Of a stretch of DNA of 64,000 nt, positions 1 through 10,800 are shown piece after piece (the first letter of the stretch is position 1; the number at the start of each line of letters is the position of its first letter). A model generated the notes under the pieces. The model searched no databases. It was not told the origin of the DNA and saw only the letters and a program-made list of their open reading frames with translations. The position numbers were made by a program, and so were the translations under genes. Origin of the DNA: Lethocerus indicus (taxonomy: Eukaryota; Arthropoda; Insecta; Hemiptera; Belostomatidae); contig JACDQD010000009.1 in assembly GCA_019843655.1 (NCBI GenBank), positions 25,348,161 to 25,412,160 on the forward strand. Direction: 5' to 3'.

Positions 1-375
1 ACCAGATACTGTACCTTCGATGAGTATTAATAAATATATATTAACCCTTTGCCCTCGAGGCGCTTTTCTGTCGGTTGAACCGCCAACTCGGACTGTAACC
101 GTATACATCGTACCACGATATAGAACGGGACGATAACCTGCGTTACTAAACAACTTCTAGTCTATCTTATACTGTGCGGCTTCAAACATAAATATACAGA
201 GAAAGCACTCGATCAATTAATCGGTAAAAAGTATTACCAGATACTGTACCTTCGATGAGTATTAATAAATATATATTAACCCTTTGCCCTCGAGGCGCTT
301 TTCTGTCGGTTGAACCGCCAACTCGGACTGTAACCGTTACATCGTACCATGATATAGGACGGGACGATAAGGTCA
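1..375. repeat. Tandem duplication (235-bp period) carrying a piggyBac-like terminus
   Basis: The segment starting at base 1 recurs from about base 236 with few differences. Both copies contain TTAACCCTTTGCCCTCGAGG (about 41 and 276). TTAA followed by CCCTTT is the layout of a piggyBac target site and element end. A related end is seen at 7,816-7,827 in a DAAM intron. The repeat lies in what should be a DAAM intron upstream of the first exon seen here. Confidence 0.55.
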
Positions 376-489
376 TCCCTTCTACTTTCCCCTTGCGGCG
401 TTATCGTTAGTTTCAAGCACTCATCTCAATAACTAATTCCTCGGTGAAAAATAATTTGAAAAAAAATCTATCGGTTCTTCTATGCGTTG

Positions 490-780
490 AAATACGCGCG
501 GTCCTACTCGTCTTTCACCGGATATAAACGGTATTCTTCCCGGAGTATTTCTTCGGATTCCGTGCACACCGTCCATCCTGAAGGTTCGGTCACTTCGGCT
601 TCCGGATTCGCTATCGATTATTCGGATTTTTCCTCTTCTCGCTCCTCTAACGTCATCGTCATCTTCATCACATTGTTACGGGCGAGGAGCCGTCTATGTA
701 GCGATGTAATATTGTTCGTTACTGCCGAAAAATCGAAAAAGTATTGTCTTCGTCGTATTCCATACTTATCGGGGGAGCTC
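490..780 (-). pseudogene. Possible decayed piggyBac transposase N-terminal fragment
   Basis: On the minus strand, one frame gives an acidic stretch (DEDDDD), then DSESGS, then GRIPFISGERRVGP. Acidic residues followed by a short basic/proline patch resemble the N-terminal region of piggyBac-family transposases. Stops and frame changes interrupt it, and no catalytic core is visible. The piggyBac-like termini at 41 and 276 support the reading. It could be unrelated low-complexity sequence. Confidence 0.35.
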
Positions 781-1043
781 TCGGTAACTTTGAAAAAGAA
801 ATGATGCGATCGACAAGAAGGTCGAGTTCGAACCGATATCGAAGCCGGAGTTCCGAACAGCGCGCGCCGTCTCTAGTATTTTTGAGATAAGACATTTTAT
901 CGCATTTTAAGCGAATCTCCTCTATTTCGGATAACGCACCCTTATAGCTGTTTAGACACAGCGTAATACGATCTACAAAAAGCCGAGTAGAGCTTTCGAG
1001 CGATATTCCTTAGGTCGAACACAAAAATAAATACAATTCGAAT

Positions 1044-1089
1044 GGTGCCTCTCTCAGGCACCGTCCAGTTGTACCGCTCGAGCGGTACA
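1044..1089. repeat. Two adjacent perfect hairpins
   Basis: GGTGCCT (1044-1050) pairs with AGGCACC (1056-1062) across a 5-nt loop. Seven bases on, 1070-1089 is a perfect 20-bp palindrome (TGTACCGCTCGAGCGGTACA). They sit in the intron before the first DAAM exon of the window. The role is unknown; they could be a transposon terminus. Confidence 0.6.
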
Positions 1090-1671
1090 TCCAAGTATTA
1101 AATTTGGACACTGGTCGGAATTAATTTCCGAGCGGGGATAAATAACGTGCAAGTTTACGATGGACGAACGAGATTTAGTAATTATTTCGCGAACTTTAGA
1201 TATATACCTTTATTCGATACATCTAGTGATATGTTTTTGTGTGAAAATTATAATTTTTCAAAACACTCTCCGACACGCAGCCCCGGTTTTCCAGTTTATC
1301 GCAAAAATAATCGGTTCCACCGTTAATCTTTCCTGTATTCCATACACACAGTTTTCCATTAAGTCTTTCTTCCTTATCGGAGGAAGTCCGATGGTCTTCC
1401 CGGTTTAGATTTCGTGCTCCATCACGAAAATCACCCAGCAAGTCGTTCAACCAATTTTTGTCAATTTTGTTAACCGATTGTGGTGATTGTATTCTCCGGA
1501 AGCGGTCGACTCTCTACGGGGAATATATTTTACGATTGTCCTAATCGCGAATCGATGAAAAATAAAGAAAGAACGGCGGCGAAGTGAACACGACCGAGAG
1601 ATGTATTTCCGCTTCGGAAAGACGGGGAGGACGCGTCCTGACCGATAACACGACGAAATTATAATTTTCAG

Positions 1672-1886
1672 GGTATTGTAAACGATCTCGACAGGAGTAC
1701 AGGAGTGTACCGCGAAGAGGTGAGCCTGAAAACGGCAATTATGTCTTTCGTTAACGCCGTCCTCAGCTACGGCGCCGGCCAAGAATCGTTGGAATTCCGC
1801 CTTCATCTCAGATACGAATTCCTCATGTTGGGCATTCAACATGTCATTGACAAGTTGAGGAAACACGACAACCAAACATTGGACAG
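1672..1886 (+). CDS. DAAM: DAAM exon: FH3/armadillo region
   Basis: Residues 1-72 of the visible part, beginning [11 protein letters not shown] and containing SLKTAIMSF and [13 protein letters not shown], a highly conserved DAAM stretch. The acceptor is TTTTCAG at 1671, the donor GTATTC at 1887, and the exon ends in phase 2. A GTG at 1705 is in frame, but the splice acceptor and conserved residues before it show that it is not the start. Confidence 0.93.
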
Positions 1887-4800
1887 GTATTCTATGTCTA
1901 CAACTCGTTGAATGTTCTATATTTTTGCAATTTGAAAAAAAATCGCTCGCATGTGCAGTCGGTTTTTAGTAATGTCGTCGGTATTAATTGTTAAATGTTT
2001 CAAAACATTTTTTTCTCCTTTCGACAGGCATTTGGATTTTTTCGAGATGGTCCGAAACGAAGATGAAAAGGAACTGGCGAGAAAATACGAGAAGGTGATT
2101 ATTTCGAAAAGGGAAAAAAACTAATTCAATTTTTCCGTTATAATTCCGCAATATTATTGTTTTCGTTGCGTTGCGCAGGAACAAGTGGATACGACTAGCA
2201 CCACCGCCATTTTCGACCTTCTGCGGAGGAAACTGAGCCACACCGCCGCCTATCCGCACCTGCTATCGCTTTTACAACACTGCCTTTTATTGCCCTGTAA
2301 GTGTAATAGAATATAATCATCGCGTAAATCTATGAACGTAGTCCCGTAGTCGACAATCGGAATTGGTTGGAAAAAAATTTTACCTAAACCCTTCAAGTAC
2401 AATAAGCGATTTGCGATGCGTAAAAAATGATCATACGATGTATATTATTTACTGTCCTAGTGGATTACGGTAGCCAACCGCAGCACTGGCTTCTGTTCGA
2501 TAGAATCGTACAACAGGTCGTCCTACAATCGGAATCGACTACAAATCCCGACATATCAATGTTCGAAATCAACGTTAAAGAAATTGTACATTTGTAAGTA
2601 TATCGGTTTTCAACCGAGTAATGAAAATATTTCAAAAATATTAGTCTGAAAAATTTCAGTCTTGAATCTGATTACGGCCAGAGTTCTATCGACGCTACTT
2701 TAAAAATATATTTTTTCTATTAAATCGCAAGAGCCTGCATTCTTCAAGCTTAGCCTGCAGTGCTTAGATTATTAAACTTTGTTATCGCTCTCCGAATAGA
2801 TTTAATATATCGGCGTTTATATATTTACAGACTCGCCAAAGAAGAGGAACTGGTTGCCGCCCGAACCAAAGCCGACGAATTGGAGAAAGAGAACATAGAA
2901 ATGGCGACTAAACTGGCGAAGAAGGAACAAGACCTCGATATGAGGACTCAAGAAAAGGTGAAGAAAAATATTTTAGCGTTGAAAATCGTAAATAAGTCTT
3001 TTCCAACTGAAGACCGGTGTCGACCGGTTCTTCTGGAGAAAACGTCCACCGTAGGGCAAAATTTTTTTCGCGATTTTACGATATCAATTCGAATAGATTT
3101 CACCCGTTTGCGTATTTAGAACAGTCCAAAAAAGTAAAATAAGTATCGCTTTTAAACTGACACGAATATGTGACGCCGGCCTATAGAGATAAAAAATGAA
3201 CGCTGTCGCATATAAATTAGAAGAAATTGATTATACGACAAAAAAAAAAATATAAATACAATTTATCGATACGAAATTCATTTTTTTTTTAACGAAAATT
3301 CATCATTTCGTCCGAGAGATATGTTTCCGTTAAAAAATATTAAATGTAATAATAATTTTTACAGCTCGCTTATATCTAGCTACTTACGTGACAATTTTAA
3401 TAATTTCGCTTCGCAAAATCATTTCCTTTTTACATTTAGCTTATTGCCCGTTAATTTCACTTAGCTCGCTAAAACGACCTATTCAACTGTTATAAATAAT
3501 CTAATGCGAGAGCGGACCGAGTACAGACTTTGTACAATTTTACACTTTTAGAACTTGACAATTTTGTTCAATACTCGAACATGCCTTTGTGTAAATTGTG
3601 CAAAAATATCCGTCACGATATCCGTGCGACGTTGGGCCGTGGTAAAAAATTCAAAGGTCTGTAGCGAATGAGTTGAGAATCAGTTTTTTTTTTCGCCGTT
3701 TCGAAAGTTTGTTCTCATTGACGTTCGGTAATCAATTTTCGCCAATAAAAATAAAAATTGTGATCGCAGGAAGATATCGAGGCGAGTCTTAGCCGAATCA
3801 AAGAAAGGTTGGAAAAGGAAACGGCCGCCCATCTCGAAGCGAGACAGAGGATAGGCGCCCTCGAGGACAGATCGAGCGAATTGGAGCACAGGCTTAACTG
3901 CGAAGAGCGCGAAAAGCGGAGGCTCGAAGCTCTACTCAGCGAAGGCAGCTTACCGGATGACGCTAAGGTACGCTCAATCGCTTTCTCTACTATTTATTAA
4001 AATATACATATACATGAACTACCATTAAAGAGAATAGTTCTTCGTCGTAGGTTCGCGATGTTTCTGTCTCCTCTCGCCGGCTCGGTCTTCTCTCTAGACC
4101 GGGGTTTCGGCCGCTCGCCATCTTCAGTAGCGCTGTGTCAGTAGCACTTTGGATGTTTTTCGGGCATCCTCACTGCCCCCATTGTCACTTTCACATGTAC
4201 CGTTGTCAACATCCAAAGTGCCGACAGTGACTACTGACACAGCGCTACTGAAGATGGCGAGCGGCCGAAACCTGTCTAGCGAGAGGAGAGAGAAACATCA
4301 CGAACCTATCGGGGTATACCCCAACCCCTCGCGGACCACAAAACGGGTATATTAAATTAGAACAGCTCTTCCATAATACAGCGATTTACATCTATTTCTA
4401 TTGTCTTACAACGTTACATTTTTTGTGCCGCAACTAAGTCACGACATGTGGCGTTGTACATATTTTTAACCAGTTAACTCTAATTGACGACTATACCCGT
4501 CGTTATGTATAAAGTAGTGTCACCGTCGACTATCGCGATTTGTCGCGATAAATCGACATAAACTCGGCCATTTAAGCCTAATGTAAGCCGGTTGGGCGAA
4601 AATCATTTTCCGGATTACAAACGGAAAATGTTACCGGTGTTCCATTCGCGAAATCCCATTACGTACAGTGTACCGTATTTCGCTGAATACCGCTCCGCAG
4701 CAAGAATTTAAATTCTCACTTTTATACGTATAATATTTAATTTTTATCGCGTTTAATACGTACACAATATATGTTTACGTCAACCGAATAAGTAAATATT

Positions 4801-7800
4801 AGTAATAAAATTGAACCAATATCTTACCAGCTCAACTTACGCTCTCAAACTGGTTGAGTGCGTCAGAATCTTTGCACAGATCGGATTCTTCGATACGTTA
4901 TTATTCGGTCCTTTCCGGAAATTCCATTCGGTATTAAAATTACGTTGACCGGTTGAATTGGGTGTTAATGCCTCGCAGGCTCATAAAAATTTTTTCATTA
5001 AAAGATGTGCACTCTGGATGTCCAGTGGAGGTCGATGATGACCCCGAATAAAGGCGATTATTGATTCGGATCGCCGTAGTTCAACACTGGGATATTGCAG
5101 AGAAGCCGAATGTATCTTATACGTAAAATATGTACAACGCCGCTTGTCGGTGAATTCCGCAATTAATTAGTTGTCGGCCCCAATATCGGGGTTCAAACGG
5201 TTGAAGTGAAATTGTGTTTTAGGCCGAAGGGTTGAACATAGTTAACGGGCACGACAACCGGCTGAGCGAGATGGCGCCTGCGCCGCCACCGTGCCTGGCC
5301 GGTGTGGGTGCGCGCTTCCGCCTCCGCCGCCGCCTTGCCTCCCGCCGCGCCGCCGCCGCCGCCCTCTCCGCCCCCTTCCGCCCCGTCCCTCGCCCCGCCA
5401 AGCCCGCCAAGAACGTCCCCAACCCTCCAACCCGCTCAAATCCTTCAACTGGTCCAAGCTGCCCGACGCCAAACTCTCCGGCACCGTCTGGTCGGAGCTC
5501 GACGACACCAAACTCTACAACGCCATGGAACTCGACAACATCGACAGGCTCTTCTGCGCCTACCAGAAGAACGGAGTCGCTGTGAGTTCGGGCGACACTA
5601 TTTCCCGTTAAACCCTTAACGAACGAATGACGTGATATTCTAGGAAATCTGTTAGGTTTGGGCTTAATTATAGGTGCGACAATTAAGGGCAATCCGGAGC
5701 ACATTACTCTCATTGTTTTATATACGGTCGGTAAAGTTTGTTATCGTCATTTTCGGAGCACTATCTCTTATAAAAAAGAGAGACAAAGTCGTGTGTACAC
5801 GCGCGCTATTTTTATTTTTTCTATCCATAATTTAAGCCTTATAAAATATGGCGAAGAAAAGAACATGGTTGAAGAACCGAGTACCTGTAGAAACCTGGAA
5901 TTTTCTAGTAGCGAAGATGAATTTTATGCGTTTGAAAAAGAAAATTGGAGAAATGTAGTAGATGAAAATGAAAGCGATAATTATGATAGTTCTGATAGTG
6001 ACTTTCTTCCTAAAAAAAAACATGTTACGCCTATTAACGATAGTGATACTAAAAATGAACTCGGCCAGAGCAAAAATATAAATAGTGATAGTGATGACTC
6101 GAGCGAATGGGAAAATGTTACCGAACGAGATGATATTTTTCGCCAAATAAAATTTACAGTATCTCCAAAAATTACAAATTTCTCCTAATATTGTCGAGCC
6201 TATCGATATATTCGAATTGTACTTTACAGACGAATTATTCGATAATATAATAAAAGAAACTGATAATTATGCGAATAAGTGGAAAGAGATTGACGAAGAG
6301 ATCAATTTGGAATAATTGGAAAAAATGTAGAAAAGGAAGAATTTTGGGCTTTTCTTTATGTAATTTTCAATACGGGCACAATGCCGTCAGAAAATAAATT
6401 TGAATATTGGTCGATATTAGCGGAATTCCATTCTATTCGGATACATTCACGAGGGTTCGTTTCAATCAAATATTTTTTAATGATACACTCGAAGAAAATT
6501 CCATCTTTGAAAAGTCCGTTAAGGGTTGAACGAGTAAGCTATTGATAAACGAAGAAATTGTACGCTTATATAAACCATATCGTTTTTCAGAACGACGGTT
6601 CGATCGAAGATCTCCGACAGCTCGGTAAGAACAAGACAAAAATTTTATCCGTTATCGACGGCCGAAGAGCCCAAAACTGTACTATACTTCTTTCCAAGTT
6701 GAAACTGTCCGACGAGGAAATATCGAAGTAAGTCGCCTATTTTATTGTAATATTTAATTATTTCTTAGCTTCGATTAAATACGTCGTTACGCTCAGTTTA
6801 ATGCGTATTGTCCGGAAATTAATGCGAAATTTCTATCGTTCAAGGGTCATATTGAGCATGGACTCGAGGGACGAACTTCCGCCTGATATGGTCGAACAGC
6901 TATTGAAGTTCACGCCCAGTTCGGAAGAGGCGGCTTTGCTCGAAGAGCACAGCGACGAAATTGACAATTTGGCGCGCGCCGACAGGTTCCTCTACGAAAT
7001 ATCAAAGTCAGTACTATTAAGGGGGATTAACCCTTTTTTTGGTAATTTATCAACCCTCCGCATTTGTTAAAATTTATTAAGCGATTACGGGATTTAAGTT
7101 ATTTCGCGAGACGCGAAGAATCAAAATATAGTAAAATTAAATAGAGAGTCCGCGCAATCTAGTAATAACAATTAGAAATTCGAGATTTATTCATCTCTAT
7201 TATTAGAACAACGGCAAAACGTTCGTTGAGTCACACTCGGATAGACGTTTAGACGGTTTTTTGGCTCTTTATTGTTACAACTGTAAAATTATACAATTGA
7301 ACGATGGCCGGCAATTGATTTACGCGATTACCCTGGGGAAGAATTAAGTTATTTACGCGCAACTTTTTCGAGAGACGTCGACGTTTACGTCCGATGTTTT
7401 CTCGTGAAATTTGGCGCGAGACTACATCGAATCGAAATATAGTAAAAATCACTAAGATATATAAAAAGAGATGTCGGCGAGTTTTGAGTTTCAAAGCTGA
7501 GCTCAGTCCTGTTCGAAGCGTCGAGCGGTTGAGACAGAAGTCTAACGAGTGAGAAAATCGTAAATTTTGTAACGGATTTAGTAATAACAATTAGAAATTT
7601 TCGACCCGCGGATTTATTCATTTTTTTATTAGAACAAGGGCGAAACGTTAAGACAGGATTGAGTTTCGTGGTACAAGTAGTAGTGAAGATGAGCTCCGGA
7701 TAGACGTTTATGCAGATACGTTGGAAAAACTGAATCTAGACCTAAACTATAGCAGTGACAGTGACATCGGCCAACTTCCGAGGAGTAGCCGACATCCAGA

Positions 7801-10800
7801 ATGGCGCCGAGTGCAAAGGGTTGACCGTAATAAGTGTCTAATCAATTTTTTTTTAACGTCGTTCAGGATAGCGCACTACGAACAGAGGTTGAGGAGTCTC
7901 CATTACAAGAAACGGTTTACGGTTTGGGTCGGCGAAGTGGAGCCGCGTATAAGGGCGGTGATGGAGGCGTCGAGGGAGGTGTCGAGGTCGCGCCGTCTTA
8001 GGAGACTTCTCGAGCTGGTTCTCGCTCTCGGCAACTATATGAACCGCGGCGCGCGCGGCAACGCCTCCGGTTTCAGACTGCTTCGCTCAACAGACTCTCC
8101 GACACTAAATCGAGCCACGCCAAGGGCACAACCCTCCTGCACTACCTAGTCGACATTCTACAGAAGAAGGTAGTCGAAAGTGTCGACCACTATTGTCGAC
8201 GATATTATTTTTATTTCGCATCGTCGCTTACAAAAAAAAATATTTTTTCGTTTTTCAGTTCAAAGACGTTTTGAAACTCGAAGAGGATATCCCGCATGTG
8301 AGAGAAGCTTCGAAAGTTAGGTGAGCGAAATATAATCTTATACGAAAAGTTAACGCATCGGCTAATAAGTAATGGCCGTTTCTCTTGTAGTAATCTCTAT
8401 AAGTAATACTATCTTATAGAGAAAAGAAAAGCTCTTTTTCGAATAACAATAAAACACTTTTTTATTCGCGCGCTAATTCAAATTGAAAAAAAACGGCCAT
8501 TAGCCGACCCGATATAATACCGTAGGTTCGCTGTGTCTCCACTGACACCCGGGGTTTTGGCCGTTCGCCGTCTTCAGTAGCGCCGTGTCAGTAGTCACCT
8601 TTTGGGGGGGTGGGGGCATCCTCACTGCCCACTATCACTTTCACTTGTACTGCGCCGTTTGTCAGTTTGTCAGTCGTGTGTGTGTATATACGGCGACAGT
8701 AACACAGGGCGCTACTGAAGACGGCGAGCGGCCGAAACCCCGGTCTGGCCGAAGACCGAATACCGGCGAGAGGAGAGACAGAAACGCGACGGACCTACGC
8801 TATTCCGACCCCCCCCCCGCAGACCACAAAACGGGCGTATTAAATTAACGTATAATGTTAATATGTTGTATATATTCATATATCGTAATTATACGCGTAC
8901 TTTGGACCTTTAAGAAAAACTGTGGTACGAATGAAATAATTGGAAAAGTAAAAAATCGAACACAGCGAAATTGAGTAGAGGAAAAATGTCAGCGCAAGTG
9001 TACAGCAACAAGATAATCTCCGTTGGGGGATATTTTTTCATCCTATAATATATATTGTTTTCGGCTCGAATGTTTCAAAAAATGAGTTTTTTTTTTTTTT
9101 CTTCGGACCGTACGTATTGAAATAAATTTTTCGGATATTTCAGTATGGGAGAACTCGAAAAGGATATGGCTCAGCTGAAAGCGAACCTGAAGGAAGTCGA
9201 GAGGGAATTGGAATTCCAGAGGGTTCAGCCGCTAGTTCCCGGCGACAGGTTTTTGCCCGTCATGAAAGAATTCGTCGCGACGGCGACATGCCGACTTTCC
9301 GAACTCGAGGATCTATTCCACGATATGAAAACGAGAGTAAGGTTTTTCGGTTTCGAAAAATATTTATCGAATATCCGAAACCCGTTTTCCAGTCCCGCTG
9401 ATTTTCGCCGAGTACAATACAATTTCGGACTGTACACTAAACGTTTTTTGTAATATTTTTTTTCCGGTTTTCCAGTTCGACAGAGCCGTACGGCTATTCG
9501 GCGAGGACAATTCTTCGATACAGCCCGACGAGTTCTTCGGCATTTTCGACAGTTTCCTGATGACTTTCGTCGAAGCGAAATGCGATAACGAAAACATGAA
9601 GAAGAGGAAAGAGGAAGAGGAGAAGAGGGCGAAGCAGGAGGCCGAGGCAAGTTCTTCGTCCGTTTAATTTACGTTTTAAGTAGAGTTTGGTTTCAAATAA
9701 TAAGGGAAGAAACAGGTTTTAATTCCAAGACGATTCCTAAACTTCATGTATATATTGAACCTAAGTCTCCTAACAGAAGTCGAGACACAAAAAAAATTCC
9801 AGTTTTTCACTTGATGAACACAATTTTCACCTAAATTTTACCCAATATATAGTCAATTGAAAAACACTCGTATATTCTTTAACTGACGTGTAAATACATT
9901 TCCTCGTTTGTTGTAAGTGTATTATATTTTTTTTTTAAAATTTTTGCATCCTTCGGTGTAGCGTAACTGATGGAAAAATTTTGATAATATTCGGTGTTGT
10001 TTTAGATTAAATTCTCGATAACTAAACGTTAATACAATAATTTTCGCGCCTCTACTAATTATTTAATATCGAGCCTTATACTCGGGGGGGCTTCGGGGCC
10101 TTTTATCGGTTCGACATTTCAACTTGTAATATTGAAACTACTATCTATGAATTCATGATCAAAATCAAATATATATATATATATATATAATAGATGCGGA
10201 AATGGAAACCGTACAGGGCCGATCTTGAATCTTTTTTCGAAACTACATCGCATCTTCATCCGACGAACAGATTCGGCCGTCCGTGGAGCTACATGAAGAC
10301 GTCCCAAATATACCGGTGGGACGTTATATTCTGAAACTCTGTTAAACGCCGAGGTCTGTAAAATGGTCTGCGGGACGAGCACGATTTAAACAAAAAAAAA
10401 TAAAAAATAAATAAAAAAAAATTCGCCACACGCTCGAGCTTCATTCGAACAGCACTTCGTCGCATTTCCACCGGTCTTTTTTTGCACTGGCTGATTGGGG
10501 CGGTATGCGGATGCGTCTAAGTCTTAAGCGGGGCCGACGGTCAAAAATTTCCGTTGCACGATTTCAATGCAATTTTCGCCCAACTAAAAAAGCGTTTATT
10601 GGCTATTAAAACGCATCGTCTAGAGAAAATTATACGGGGAAATCGGTTTCGAAATATTTCGAGAAATTCCAATTTTTTGGACGAATTTGGTCGATATTAT
10701 GACACTTCAATTGCGTAACGTCGGCGTCGTTTCTGTCTCGGCGCGGTTTCGTCGCCGTTCGCCGTCTTCGGTAGCGCCTTGTCAGTCATACATTTTCGCA

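Noticed and set aside
5219..5713. 164-codon minus-strand ORF over the FH1 exon
   Set aside because: Antisense shadow of the CCG-rich FH1 region.
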